Below, piece by piece: positions 33,715 through 42,313 of a stretch of DNA of 64,000 nucleotides. The translations under genes and the position numbers were made by a program. The stretch is from positions 1,426,001 to 1,490,000 of the forward strand of contig NZ_CP117255.1 in assembly GCF_003240565.2 (NCBI RefSeq), in the 5' to 3' direction. Positions within the stretch are counted from its first letter, which is position 1; every line of letters starts with the position of its first letter. Under the pieces are notes generated by a model that was not told the origin of the DNA, searched no databases, and saw only the letters and a list, made by a program, of their open reading frames with translations. The stretch is from Rhizobium tumorigenes. GTDB lineage: Bacteria > Pseudomonadota > Alphaproteobacteria > Rhizobiales > Rhizobiaceae.

Positions 33715-34092
33715 TCAGGTCAGGGCGCGGGCCACCGAGAGACCTGCAAAGACCGTGCAAAGCGAAACGCCGACGCTCACGAAAACATATAATAAGGCAA
33801 GGCCGACATCGCCACGCTCGGCCAAGGCGATGGTGTCGAGTGAAAAGGCAGAGAATGTGGTGAAACCGCCGACCAGCCCGGTCATCAGCAAGAGGCGCAG
33901 ATTGTCCGATCCGCCATATTTGCGAGCGATGACCTCGGCGAATATGCCGATGATGAAAGAGCCGACGACGTTGACCGTCAGCGTGCCCCAGGGGAAAGCC
34001 GGCCCCCCGATCCTGAAATTCCAGATGCCGACATAATATCTGAGGACGGACCCGATTGCGCCGCCGAAGGCGACCAGAAGAACTTGAAACAT
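33715..34092 (-). CDS. crcB: Fluoride ion channel CrcB/Fluc
   Basis: A 125-residue, four-helix inner-membrane protein that exports fluoride as an antiparallel dimer. Diagnostic segments are GGAIGSVLRYYVG (about residues 10-22), FPWGTLTVNVVGSFIIG with the conserved Asn, and GLVGGFTTFSAFS with the Phe-box phenylalanines. It is full length. I looked for a fluoride riboswitch in the upstream 150 bases and saw none. First gene of the crcB-rluC-HAD-ATP12 run. Confidence 0.95.
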   Translation of the reverse strand: MFQVLLVAFGGAIGSVLRYYVGIWNFRIGGPAFPWGTLTVNVVGSFIIGIFAEVIARKYGGSDNLRLLLMTGLVGGFTTFSAFSLDTIALAERGDVGLALLYVFVSVGVSLCTVFAGLSVARALT

Positions 34093-34247
34093 GAGGTGTT
34101 GCTACCGGACGATTGCGATGCTGCCAAGGTGGAAATCGGCAAAGCCTCATTCGTTTGGCGATCCATAAAATACCACCGGTTTTCTTCAGCGCGCAAGAAG
34201 ATCGTCGCGATAAGGTGCCATATGGTTCTCCGTCTGGACATCTCGTA

Positions 34248-34520
34248 ATGGTCGAAGTCGTCAACGTTTCCGCCTACATGGCATCCTGGGCCGCTGACAT
34301 GACCAAACAGCCGACGCTGGTTCCGCCTGCCATCGCCGAGCGGACTGCCCGCAAGGAAGCGCTGCGCCGATTGCGGGATGGTGTCGACGACAGCGATGTC
34401 GAAAGCATTTCGCCAATCATTCAGGCAACGACCATCGGCCTCGACCTGATGAACGAAGGCAGCCGCCAGCCTCGCTCCACGCTCCAGCACGCGCTGGATT
34501 CCTACGCCGAGAACGACTGA
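34248..34520 (+). CDS. Small hypothetical protein (90 residues)
   Basis: A 90-residue soluble, helical protein of unknown function, starting MVEVVNVSAYM. It has no signal peptide. Its ATG overlaps the stop of an 8-codon frame (ATG at 34222, product MVLRLDIS) as TAATG. That mini-frame has the better ribosome-binding site (AAGGTG), so translation may be coupled to a leader peptide. It is convergent with the copper-chaperone gene, whose stop lies 13 bp away. Confidence 0.5.
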   Translation: MVEVVNVSAYMASWAADMTKQPTLVPPAIAERTARKEALRRLRDGVDDSDVESISPIIQATTIGLDLMNEGSRQPRSTLQHALDSYAEND

Positions 34521-34533
34521 CTTGCCGTTCCGC

Positions 34534-35064
34534 CTATTTGCCGCTCGCTGACCCGACCGGCACCGACATCGAAACCGCTCCGGCTTTTTCAAACGTCAGC
34601 GTAACCGGCACGATACCGCCCTGCCTGAAGGGCATACTCACTTGCTTGAACATCATGTGAAGCGTGTTCGGCGACAGCACAACCGTCGCGCCCGGGGCAA
34701 TCACGATGCCATCCTTCAGTTCGCGCATCCGCATGATGTTGTCCTTCATCGTCATTTCGTGAAGCTCGACTTTCGCTGCCGCCGGAGACGAGACGGAGAC
34801 CAGCCGCTCTTGGCTGCTGCCACCATTGTGGATCGTCACGTATCCGCCGCCGACCGGCTGCCCCGGCAACATCGCCCTGACATAGCCACCGGTGATGTCG
34901 AGATCGCCTGCCTTGACCGCCGCAGTGCCGGCAGGTTCCGGGCTGGACATCGCCATGCCAGGCATATTTTTCATGTCACTGCTCTGCGCCAGCACTATCG
35001 AGCATCCCGACGCAAGCAGCACCACGGCGAGCGCTAAAACTCTGAGGGAGCGGTGTTTCTGCAT
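34534..35064 (-). CDS. PCuAC-type periplasmic copper chaperone
   Basis: A 176-residue protein of the PCuAC (DUF461) family, which binds Cu(I) in the periplasm and helps build the CuA/CuB centres of cytochrome oxidase. A signal peptide covers residues 1-26 (VLALAVVLLASGCSIVLA); the Cys could alternatively be lipidated. The copper motif is present: H102-x-M104 with nearby Met residues, and H136-x-M138 (TLHMMF). A Met/His-rich segment (MKNMPGMAM) after the signal may bind more copper. The ATG at 35064 with GGAG six bases upstream is chosen over an upstream start. Confidence 0.9.
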   Translation of the reverse strand: MQKHRSLRVLALAVVLLASGCSIVLAQSSDMKNMPGMAMSSPEPAGTAAVKAGDLDITGGYVRAMLPGQPVGGGYVTIHNGGSSQERLVSVSSPAAAKVELHEMTMKDNIMRMRELKDGIVIAPGATVVLSPNTLHMMFKQVSMPFRQGGIVPVTLTFEKAGAVSMSVPVGSASGK

Positions 35065-35210
35065 GGCGTTCTCCAGGCTGTCGATGCACGTTTCACATCG
35101 TATGCGATCTTCTGATGATGGGATGTTTGACCCGAACTTGCAACGCTGCCGCGCAGGCATTGCGAATGCCGGACGCCGCGACAAAAAACTGCCGGTTCGC
35201 GACATTTCCG

Positions 35211-35239
35211 CTTGCCAACGCCAGCGCCCGCCCGATAAT
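35211..35239 (+). promoter_or_regulatory. Promoter of the gcv riboswitch operon
   Basis: CTTGCC (35211-35216), 17 bases, GATAAT (35234-35239) resembles the rhizobial promoter CTTGAC-N17-CTATAT. Transcription would start near 35246, just before the first glycine aptamer. Confidence 0.6.
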
Positions 35240-35251
35240 GGCTGACAACCC

Positions 35252-35410
35252 GATTGGGAGAATCCGGCTATGCCGGTGCCGAAGGAGCAACCGCCCCGGA
35301 AACTCTCAGGCCCAAGGACCAGTCGGGGGCAGACGAAACTCTGGAGAGAGGCGCCGCGTTGACGGTGCTCGCCGAAGGGATAACAATCTCAGGCGAACGG
35401 ACAGAGGGGG
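35252..35410 (+). promoter_or_regulatory. Tandem glycine riboswitch
   Basis: Two glycine aptamers in series. The first (about 35252-35330) has GGGAGA, GCCGAAGGAGCAA and ACTCTCAGGC followed by AAGGACC; the second (about 35336-35410) has CTGGAGAGA, CGCCGAAGGGATAA and ATCTCAGGCGAACGGACAGAGG. These are the conserved core motifs of the class. It stands in the leader of gcvTHP and should turn the operon on when glycine is plentiful. No clear terminator hairpin with T-run lies before gcvT, so control may act on translation of the TTG-initiated gcvT. Confidence 0.95.
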
Positions 35411-35485
35411 CTCATCACCAAGGCGCCATTGCGCCGGATCCATGAGCCCGCGCTTCGAGAGAAGTGCAAACGCCGGAGGCGTCGT

Positions 35486-36622
35486 TTGACCGAGACAGTT
35501 GCCCTGAAAAAGACAGCACTGCACCAGCTGCACATTGCGCTGGGTGCCCGCATGGTGCCTTTCGCCGGATACGACATGCCGGTGCAATATCCGGCCGGTG
35601 TCCTCAAGGAGCATCTGCAGACGCGCTCAGCCGCAGGTCTCTTCGATGTGTCGCACATGGGCCAGATTATCATCCGTGCCCGTTCAGGAACTTACGAGGA
35701 TGCGGCCTTGGCGCTCGAGACCTTGGTGCCCGTCGACATCCTCGGCCTCAAGGCGGGACGTCAACGCTACGGCTTCTTTACCGATGACAGCGGCGCAATT
35801 CTCGACGACCTGATGATTGCCAATCGTGGCGACCACCTGTTCGTCATCGTCAACGCCGGCTGCAAGGACGCCGATCTCGCCCATCTGCAGAAACATCTCG
35901 GTGATCGCTGCGAGATCACGTTGCTGGACCGCGCCCTCGTTGCGCTGCAGGGTCCACGTGCGCAGGCAGCGCTGTCGGAGCTCTGGCCGGGTCTCTCGGA
36001 AATGAAGTTCATGGATATCCGCGATGTCGGCCTGCACGACGTACCCTGCCTGGTGTCGCGTTCCGGCTATAGCGGCGAGGACGGTTTCGAGATTTCCATT
36101 CCGGCAGACAAGGCCGAAACGGTGGCGAAATGGATGCTCGACCATCCCGACGTGCAGCCGATCGGCCTCGGCGCCCGCGATTCCCTCCGGCTCGAGGCCG
36201 GCCTCTGCCTCTATGGCAACGACATCGACACCACCACATCGCCCGTCGAGGCAGGGCTGGAATGGGCGATCCAGAAAGTCCGTCGCAACGGCGGAGCCCG
36301 TGCCGGTGGCTTTCCGGGTGCGGAACGTATCCTCGCCGAACTCGACCACGGGGCGTCGCGCCGCCGCGTGGGACTGAAGCCGGAGGGCAAGGCGCCGGTT
36401 CGCGGCCATGCCAAACTTTACAGCGATGCCGAAGGCTCGACGGAGATCGGCGAGGTCACTTCCGGCGGCTTCGGCCCCAGCGTCGATGGCCCCGTGGCCA
36501 TGGGCTATGTGCCGACAGATCTCGCTACGCCCGGAACACCGATTTTCGCCGAAGTGCGTGGGAAATTCCTGCCCCTCGTCGTCACCGCCCTTCCCTTCAT
36601 CACCCCGACTTACAAACGCTAA
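35486..36622 (+). CDS. gcvT: Glycine cleavage system T protein (aminomethyltransferase)
   Basis: A 378-residue enzyme that moves the methylene group from aminomethyl-lipoyl-GcvH to tetrahydrofolate, releasing ammonia. The N-terminal folate-binding domain contains VPFAGYDMPVQYPAG and FDVSHMGQ; the C-terminal barrel domain ends with LPLVVTALPFITPTYKR. Start is placed at TTG (35486) because GGAGG lies six bases before it and the family N-terminus begins there; an ATG 19 codons upstream has no such site and would add a poly-Arg leader. First gene of gcvT-gcvH-gcvP. Confidence 0.95.
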   Translation: MTETVALKKTALHQLHIALGARMVPFAGYDMPVQYPAGVLKEHLQTRSAAGLFDVSHMGQIIIRARSGTYEDAALALETLVPVDILGLKAGRQRYGFFTDDSGAILDDLMIANRGDHLFVIVNAGCKDADLAHLQKHLGDRCEITLLDRALVALQGPRAQAALSELWPGLSEMKFMDIRDVGLHDVPCLVSRSGYSGEDGFEISIPADKAETVAKWMLDHPDVQPIGLGARDSLRLEAGLCLYGNDIDTTTSPVEAGLEWAIQKVRRNGGARAGGFPGAERILAELDHGASRRRVGLKPEGKAPVRGHAKLYSDAEGSTEIGEVTSGGFGPSVDGPVAMGYVPTDLATPGTPIFAEVRGKFLPLVVTALPFITPTYKR

Positions 36623-36649
36623 AACCGGTTCCCCAGAGAGGATATTTCC

Positions 36650-37012
36650 ATGTTGAAGTTCACCGAAGAGCACGAATGGCTGAGCATCGAAGGCGGCATC
36701 GCCACGGTCGGCATTACCACCTACGCCGTCGACCAGCTTGGTGACCTCGTTTTCGTCGAACTGCCGGAGATCGGCGCCACTCTTACGAAGGCCGGAAATG
36801 CTGCGACGGTCGAGAGCGTCAAGGCCGCCTCCGACGTCTACTCCCCGCTCGACGGTGAAATCACCGAAGTCAACGAAGCGATTGTCGCAGATCCGTCGCT
36901 GGTCAACTCCGACCCGATGGGCAAGGGCTGGTTCTTCAAGCTGAAGCTCGCCAATACCTCCGATGTCGACACGCTACTGGACGAAGCCGCGTACAAGGAG
37001 CTCACCGCCTGA
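36650..37012 (+). CDS. gcvH: Glycine cleavage system H protein
   Basis: The lipoyl carrier of glycine cleavage, 120 residues. Its lipoylated Lys58 lies in [12 protein letters not shown]; the family N-terminus (FTEEHEWL) and the [19 protein letters not shown] strand region are present. It shuttles the aminomethyl group between GcvP and GcvT and is a substrate for LipB, encoded at 19.4 kb. GAGAGGA precedes the ATG, and the stop overlaps the gcvP start (TGATG). Confidence 0.97.
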   Translation: MLKFTEEHEWLSIEGGIATVGITTYAVDQLGDLVFVELPEIGATLTKAGNAATVESVKAASDVYSPLDGEITEVNEAIVADPSLVNSDPMGKGWFFKLKLANTSDVDTLLDEAAYKELTA

Positions 37013-39876
37013 TGAATACGCCGACTGAGTTTACCTTTACGGACTACCAGCCGTATGATTTCGCCAACCGCCGTCACATCGGTCCTTCGCCCGAGGAAAT
37101 GTCGGCGATGCTGAAGGTCCTCGGCTACAAGAGCCTCGATGCGCTGATCGACGCCACCGTGCCGCCAGCCATCCGCCAGGCGGCGCCGCTCGCCTGGGGA
37201 CCGGCGATGACCGAACGCGAGGCGCTCGACAAGCTGCGCGAGACAGCCAACAAGAACAAGCTGCTCGTTTCTCTGATCGGCCAGGGCTACTACGGCACGA
37301 TCACGCCGCCGGTGATCCAGCGGACCATTTTGGAGAACCCCGCCTGGTACACGGCCTACACGCCGTATCAGCCGGAAATCAGCCAAGGCCGGTTAGAGGC
37401 GCTGCTGAACTACCAGACCATGATCACCGACCTGACCGGCCTCGACGTCGCCAACGCCTCGCTTCTGGATGAGGCCACAGCGGCCGCCGAAGCCATGGCG
37501 ATGGCCAAGCGCGTGTCGAAATCGAAGGCCAAGGCATTCTTCATCGATGCCGCATGCCATCCGCAGACAATCGCATTGATCGAGACCCGCGCCGAGCCTC
37601 TGGGTTGGCAGGTCATAACAGGCAACCCATTCACCGATCTCGACCCCGTCGATGTCTTCGGCGCCATCTTCCAGTATCCCGGCACCCATGGCCACATCCA
37701 CGATTTCACCGGCCTGATCTCGAGATTACACCAGACCGGCGCGATCGCCGTTGTTGCCGCCGACATTCTGGCCCTGACGCTGCTGAAGTCCCCCGGCGAA
37801 ATGGGTGCCGATATCGCCATCGGCTCGTCGCAGCGCTTCGGCGTACCCGTCGGATACGGCGGCCCACATGCCGCCTACATGGCCGTCAAGGATGTACACA
37901 AGCGCTCGATGCCCGGCCGCCTGGTCGGCGTCTCGCTCGACGCCCGCGGCAACCGCGCCTATCGCCTCTCGCTGCAAACGCGCGAACAGCATATCCGCCG
38001 CGAAAAGGCGACGTCCAACATCTGCACCGCCCAGGTGCTCCTCGCCGTCATGGCGTCGATGTACGCGGTCTTCCACGGTCCCCAGGGCATCAAGGCTATC
38101 GCCCAGCAGGTGCATCAGAAAGCCGTGTTGATGGCCAAGGGCCTTGAAAAGCTGGGCTACACCATCGAGCCCGAGACCTTCTTCGACACCATCACCGTCG
38201 ATGTCGGCCATATGCAGGCGCTCATCCTGCGCGCCGCCGTCGCCGAGGGCGTCAACCTGCGCAAGATCGGCGAAACCCGGATCGGCATGAGCCTCGACGA
38301 GCGGACCCGCCCGGCGACGCTGGAAGCCGTCTGGCGTGCCTTCGGCGGCACGTTCGAGCTCGCCGACTTCGCCCCGGAATATCGCCTGCCCAAGGACCTG
38401 CTGCGCACCAGCCCCTACCTGACGCATCCGATCTTCCACATGAACCGCGCCGAAAGCGAAATGACCCGCTACATCCGGCGGCTGTCGGACCGCGACCTCG
38501 CGCTCGACCGGTCGATGATCCCGCTCGGCTCCTGCACGATGAAACTGAACGCCACCGCCGAGATGCTGCCCATCAGCTGGCCGGAATTTGCCGATATCCA
38601 CCCGTTCGTGCCGGACGACCAGGCGCTCGGCTACCGCGCCATGCTCGACGACCTCACCGAAAAGCTCTGCGCCGTCACCGGCTACGATGCCTTCTCGATG
38701 CAGCCGAACTCAGGGGCGCAGGGCGAATATGCCGGCCTGCTGACCATCCGCAACTACCACCGCGCCAACGGCGACGATCATCGCGACGTCTGCCTGATCC
38801 CTACCTCTGCGCACGGCACCAATCCCGCCTCGGCACAGATGGCCGGCATGAAGGTGGTGATCGTCAAGGTCGGCGACGACGGCGATATCGACATGGCCGA
38901 TTTCCGCGCCAAGGCAGAGCAGCATGCGGCAAACCTTTCCTGCTGCATGATCACCTACCCCTCGACCCACGGCGTGTTCGAGGAGACGGTGAAGGAGATC
39001 TGCGACCTGGTCCACCAGCACGGTGGCCAGGTCTATCTCGACGGCGCCAACATGAACGCTATGGTCGGCCTGTCACGCCCCGGCGATATCGGTTCCGACG
39101 TTAGTCATCTGAACCTGCACAAGACCTTCTGCATCCCGCATGGCGGCGGGGGTCCCGGTATGGGCCCGATCGGCGTCAAGGCGCATCTCGCAGCCTACCT
39201 GCCGGGCCACCCGCAGACGGACGGTCGCCCCGGCGCCGTCTCTGCTGCAGCCTTCGGCTCTGCATCGATACTGCCGATATCCTGGAGCTATTGCCTGATG
39301 ATGGGCGGCGAAGGCCTGACGCAGGCAACGAAAGTGGCGATCCTAAACGCCAACTACATCGCGGCCCGATTGAAGGACGCCTATCCGGTGCTCTACACAT
39401 CGAAGGCAGGTCGTGTGGCGCACGAGTGCATCATCGACACGCGGCCGCTGGTCGACAGCGCCGGCGTGACCGTCGACGACGTTGCCAAGCGGCTGATCGA
39501 TTGCGGCTTCCATGCGCCGACAATGAGCTGGCCGGTGGCCGGCACGCTGATGATCGAGCCGACCGAGTCGGAAACCAAGGCCGAACTGGACCGCTTCTGT
39601 GCAGCCATGCTCGCCATCCGCGACGAGGCCCGCGCCATCGAGGACGGCCGGATGGACAGGACGAACAACCCGTTGAAAAATGCGCCGCACACGGTCGAAG
39701 ACCTCGTCGGCGAATGGAATCGTCCCTACTCCCGCGACCAGGCCTGCTATCCGCCCGGCGCCTTCCGCGTGGACAAATACTGGTCACCGGTCAACCGCGT
39801 CGACAACGTCTACGGCGACCGCAACCTCATCTGCACATGCCCGCCCGTCGAGGATTACGCCGAAGCGGCAGAATAG
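37012..39876 (+). CDS. gcvP: Glycine dehydrogenase (decarboxylating), P protein
   Basis: A 954-residue homodimeric-type P protein that decarboxylates glycine with pyridoxal phosphate and passes the aminomethyl group to GcvH. The N-terminal half (HIGPSPEEM near residue 20, [18 protein letters not shown]) and C-terminal half ([13 protein letters not shown]) are fused, as in most Proteobacteria. The PLP Lys is in [18 protein letters not shown], preceding the Gly-rich loop. It overlaps gcvH by one base and is followed by a strong terminator, closing the operon. Confidence 0.97.
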   Translation: MNTPTEFTFTDYQPYDFANRRHIGPSPEEMSAMLKVLGYKSLDALIDATVPPAIRQAAPLAWGPAMTEREALDKLRETANKNKLLVSLIGQGYYGTITPPVIQRTILENPAWYTAYTPYQPEISQGRLEALLNYQTMITDLTGLDVANASLLDEATAAAEAMAMAKRVSKSKAKAFFIDAACHPQTIALIETRAEPLGWQVITGNPFTDLDPVDVFGAIFQYPGTHGHIHDFTGLISRLHQTGAIAVVAADILALTLLKSPGEMGADIAIGSSQRFGVPVGYGGPHAAYMAVKDVHKRSMPGRLVGVSLDARGNRAYRLSLQTREQHIRREKATSNICTAQVLLAVMASMYAVFHGPQGIKAIAQQVHQKAVLMAKGLEKLGYTIEPETFFDTITVDVGHMQALILRAAVAEGVNLRKIGETRIGMSLDERTRPATLEAVWRAFGGTFELADFAPEYRLPKDLLRTSPYLTHPIFHMNRAESEMTRYIRRLSDRDLALDRSMIPLGSCTMKLNATAEMLPISWPEFADIHPFVPDDQALGYRAMLDDLTEKLCAVTGYDAFSMQPNSGAQGEYAGLLTIRNYHRANGDDHRDVCLIPTSAHGTNPASAQMAGMKVVIVKVGDDGDIDMADFRAKAEQHAANLSCCMITYPSTHGVFEETVKEICDLVHQHGGQVYLDGANMNAMVGLSRPGDIGSDVSHLNLHKTFCIPHGGGGPGMGPIGVKAHLAAYLPGHPQTDGRPGAVSAAAFGSASILPISWSYCLMMGGEGLTQATKVAILNANYIAARLKDAYPVLYTSKAGRVAHECIIDTRPLVDSAGVTVDDVAKRLIDCGFHAPTMSWPVAGTLMIEPTESETKAELDRFCAAMLAIRDEARAIEDGRMDRTNNPLKNAPHTVEDLVGEWNRPYSRDQACYPPGAFRVDKYWSPVNRVDNVYGDRNLICTCPPVEDYAEAAE

Positions 39877-39884
39877 AGACAGAT

Positions 39885-39912
39885 GGCCCCGGATCGAACC
39901 GGGGCCATTTTT
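39885..39912 (+). terminator. Intrinsic terminator of the gcv operon
   Basis: GGCCCCGG (39885-39892) and CCGGGGCC (39899-39906) form a perfect 8-bp stem with a 6-base loop, followed by ATTTTT. It ends right at the stop of the convergent LysE gene. Confidence 0.9.
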
Positions 39913-40535
39913 CAAGCGAAGAACTTGTAGGTCGCAACGCAAAGCGCCAGTGCACCGAAGCCGATCAGCAGGTAGGCCGAGACCCGCCCGACCTTGGCGG
40001 CAAACAGATCCGACAGCCGGTCTCGCGCCAGTCGAACCGCACCGCTGAGGAATAGCCACCAGGCAACCGAGCCCGTAAACGCTCCCCCGACGATGAAAGC
40101 CGCATTCTCAGCGCTGCTCTCATGGGCGAGGCCGAAGGCTGCAAAAAGTGCACCGAAGGAAATGATCGTCGCCGGATTGGAAATGGTCAGGAAGAACGTC
40201 GCGACAGTCGTTCGAAAAAGATCGGCGGCACCAATATCCGCAGCCGCAATCGGGTCGCGGCCGAGGCTCTTGTAGCCAAGCCAGATCAATAGCACTCCGC
40301 CACAGAATGCCAGCGGCAGAGCAATCTTGGCGAGCACATCTGCAAAAATCGCCAGCCCGCCAACGGCAACCAGCGCGTAGCTCGCATCGCCGAGCGCCGT
40401 CCCGAGACCCAGTGCGGCGCCGGCCCAGAAACCGCGTTCCAGCGTACGGTTGATGCACAAGGTACCGATCGGCCCCGGCGGTGCAGTGATGATGACCCCG
40501 AGCAGCGCGCCCTTCAGAAACAGTATCAGCCACAT
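39912..40535 (-). CDS. LysE family translocator
   Basis: A 207-residue inner-membrane exporter with five to six transmembrane helices. The N-terminal signature GALLGVIITAPPGPIGTLCINRTLERGFWAG is typical of LysE/RhtB amino-acid exporters, as is the middle segment FLTISNPATIISFGALF. Substrate is unknown (basic amino acids, threonine or homoserine lactones are typical). It is convergent with the gcv operon and lies downstream of sufA, separated from it by a terminator. Confidence 0.9.
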   Translation of the reverse strand: MWLILFLKGALLGVIITAPPGPIGTLCINRTLERGFWAGAALGLGTALGDASYALVAVGGLAIFADVLAKIALPLAFCGGVLLIWLGYKSLGRDPIAAADIGAADLFRTTVATFFLTISNPATIISFGALFAAFGLAHESSAENAAFIVGGAFTGSVAWWLFLSGAVRLARDRLSDLFAAKVGRVSAYLLIGFGALALCVATYKFFA

Positions 40536-40582
40536 GCTACATCACCGGTCCTGTCGGCAGCAGTGAATGGAGCACGAAATGC

Positions 40583-40608
40583 AAAGGCCGCCCGAAACGG
40601 CGGCCTTT
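40583..40608 (-). terminator. Intrinsic terminator after sufA
   Basis: AAAGGCCGCC (40583-40592) and GGCGGCCTTT (40599-40608) form a perfect 10-bp stem with a 6-base loop. On the minus strand the stem ends in TTT followed by GCATTTCG. It separates sufA from the LysE gene. Confidence 0.75.
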
Positions 40609-40630
40609 GTCCAACGGCGGCACTAAAAGA

Positions 40631-41023
40631 TCAGATGGCTGCAACAGACGCCTCGCGCTGGGAGGCAAGAGCTGCGAGATCCGCGGGCTTCAGTTCAACC
40701 GATTCGCCACAGCCACAGGCAGAAGTCTGGTTGGGATTGGTAAAGGTGAAGCCGGAGCGCAGCGTCGTCATCTCAAAGCCCATCTCGGTTCCGAGCAGAT
40801 AGAGTACAGCGGACGGCTCGATCCAGACCTTGGCCCCATCGCGCTCGATCAGGTCGTCCTTGGGATTGGCTTCGGTCACCATGTCGATGGTATATTCCAT
40901 CCCGGCGCAGCCACCCTTCTTGATGCCGACGCGGACGCCCTTGGCATCCGGCCCGGAATTTCCGACGATCGCCTTCACGCGATCCGCCGCGCTTTCGGTA
41001 ATGGTCATAACTGCAAAGCCCAT
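40631..41023 (-). CDS. sufA: A-type Fe-S carrier SufA/IscA/ErpA family
   Basis: A 130-residue A-type carrier that receives Fe-S clusters from the SufBCD scaffold and hands them to apoproteins. The three conserved Cys are visible: one in KKGGCAGMEY (about residue 39) and the pair in SACGCGES near the C-terminus. Three in-frame Met codons lie near the 5' end (41029, 41023, 41008); 41023 has AGGAG nine bases upstream and is preferred. In relatives it is usually the last suf gene directly after sufT; here a toxin-antitoxin pair on the other strand lies between, so it probably has its own promoter. Confidence 0.9.
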   Translation of the reverse strand: MGFAVMTITESAADRVKAIVGNSGPDAKGVRVGIKKGGCAGMEYTIDMVTEANPKDDLIERDGAKVWIEPSAVLYLLGTEMGFEMTTLRSGFTFTNPNQTSACGCGESVELKPADLAALASQREASVAAI

Positions 41024-41213
41024 CGGCATAGTCTCCTGTGGCAACCGGGTTCAAGGCCCGGTGCTTCGTCGCATCAATTTAAGCCGAGCGGCTTAAGGCT
41101 TCAATAGCAATCTCGATACAATCGGCAGCCGCACACAAGGCGGCCAGTAATTCGTTGCGCCGAGCCCTGAACTCTGTAACTGTACAATATGCACTCTATG
41201 GAGTACATTTCCT

Positions 41214-41519
41214 GTGTTCGTTATCCAGCGCACCGAAATCTTCCAGCAGTGGATTATGCGACTGAAGGATCGTCGCGCCGCCGCTCGCATTGCATCGCGC
41301 ATTTTGCGCGCGGAAGACGGTAACCTGGGTGACGTCAAAGCTGTCGGAGATGGCGTCGAGGAAATGCGTATCGACTACGGGCCGGGCTACAGGATCTATT
41401 TCCTCAGACGGCGATCGGTGCTTGTCGTTCTTCTCGTCGGCGGCGACAAGAGTACACAGCGAAGAGACATCATCGAAGCAAAGCGCCTTTGTGCAGAATG
41501 GAAGGAGCGCAACAAATGA
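41214..41519 (+). CDS. RelE/HigB-type toxin (addiction-module killer family)
   Basis: A 101-residue toxin of the RelE/ParE superfamily, HigB-like killer subgroup. It has the core pattern: a basic helical N-terminus (FQQWIMRLKDRRAAARIASRIL), then VGDGVEEMRIDYGPGYRIYFLRR and VVLLVGGDKSTQ, which match the beta-sheet RNase core of mRNA-cleaving toxins. The start is GTG (41214) with GGAG 10 bases upstream. Its stop overlaps the antitoxin start (ATGA). It is antisense to, and inserted between, sufT and sufA. Toxin-first order is typical of HigBA. Confidence 0.88.
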   Translation: MFVIQRTEIFQQWIMRLKDRRAAARIASRILRAEDGNLGDVKAVGDGVEEMRIDYGPGYRIYFLRRRSVLVVLLVGGDKSTQRRDIIEAKRLCAEWKERNK

Positions 41520-41818
41520 TATTAGACACCAAACTTTTCGACGCGTCCGAGGTTCTCGACAGCGAGAGTGCGGTCGACGAATTTCTCGCCGCGGCGTTCG
41601 AAACCGAGGACCCGGCCTTCATCGCCAAAAGTCTTGGGGTGATTGCCAAAACCCGAAACATGAGCGCTCTCGCCCGCGATGTCGGAATGAGCCGGGCTGC
41701 CCTCTACAAATCGCTGAGCGGCGAAGGCAATCCGGAATTTGCGACCATTATCAAGGTCATGAAGGCACTTGGCCTCGGCCTTGCTCCAGTCTCGCGGTCC
41801 AACCAGGGCGCTGCCTGA
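41516..41818 (+). CDS. HigA-type antitoxin with helix-turn-helix
   Basis: 100 residues, with an N-terminal toxin-binding region and a C-terminal helix-turn-helix (ALARDVGMSRAALYKSLSGEG, about residues 52-72) of the XRE/addiction-module antitoxin type. It should neutralise the preceding RelE/HigB-like toxin and repress their shared promoter. The ATG overlaps the toxin stop. Its own stop abuts the stop of sufT on the other strand (TGATCA), an unusually exact fit. An interrupted inverted repeat TGTAC...GTACA upstream (41181-41207) is a possible operator. Confidence 0.88.
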   Translation: MILDTKLFDASEVLDSESAVDEFLAAAFETEDPAFIAKSLGVIAKTRNMSALARDVGMSRAALYKSLSGEGNPEFATIIKVMKALGLGLAPVSRSNQGAA

Positions 41819-42199
41819 TCAATACCAGCCGACGGAAACCTGGGCTTCTTCCGACATCCGGGCCGGCGTCCATGGCGGGTCGAAGGTCATGCCGACCTCG
41901 ACGCCGGAAATGCCTTCCACGGCACCGACGGCGTTCTCGACCCAGCCGGGCATCTCGCCGGCAACCGGGCAGCCGGGAGCGGTCAGCGTCATCATGATCT
42001 TCACCATACGGTCGTCCTCAATGTCGATCTTGTAGATAAGACCAAGTTCGAAGATATCAGCCGGGATTTCCGGATCGTAGACCGTCTTCAGGGCCGCAAT
42101 GACATCATCGCTCAGGCGCGCCAGCTCGTCGGCCGGAATGCTGGATTGGACGATGCCTTCGCGCACGTCGGTCGTCTGTTCGCTGTTGTCCAGGCTCAT
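41819..42199 (-). CDS. sufT: SufT family Fe-S maturation factor (DUF59)
   Basis: A 126-residue protein with a DUF59/MIP18 domain: VYDPEIPADIFELGLIYKIDI (about residues 44-64) and MTLTAPGCPVAGEMPGWVENAV, including the conserved Cys. SufT proteins assist Fe-S cluster maturation or delivery; the exact step is not settled. The ATG at 42199 with AAGGAG eight bases upstream is preferred over an earlier in-frame start. It lies downstream of sufS, 114 bp away, on the same strand and is the last gene before the antisense toxin-antitoxin insertion. Confidence 0.9.
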   Translation of the reverse strand: MSLDNSEQTTDVREGIVQSSIPADELARLSDDVIAALKTVYDPEIPADIFELGLIYKIDIEDDRMVKIMMTLTAPGCPVAGEMPGWVENAVGAVEGISGVEVGMTFDPPWTPARMSEEAQVSVGWY

Positions 42200-42313
42200 C
42201 TCGGGCACTCCTTGGAGCAGTTCCGGCAAATGTACGTAGCGGCTTTACATCCGGAAATTCGTAAAAACAGAGAGATAGGGCACTTCTATGTGTAGATGAA
42301 CGGCAGAAATGCT

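Noticed and set aside
33580-34240. Fluoride riboswitch upstream of crcB
   Set aside because: I looked on the minus strand upstream of 34092 for the conserved core and found none.
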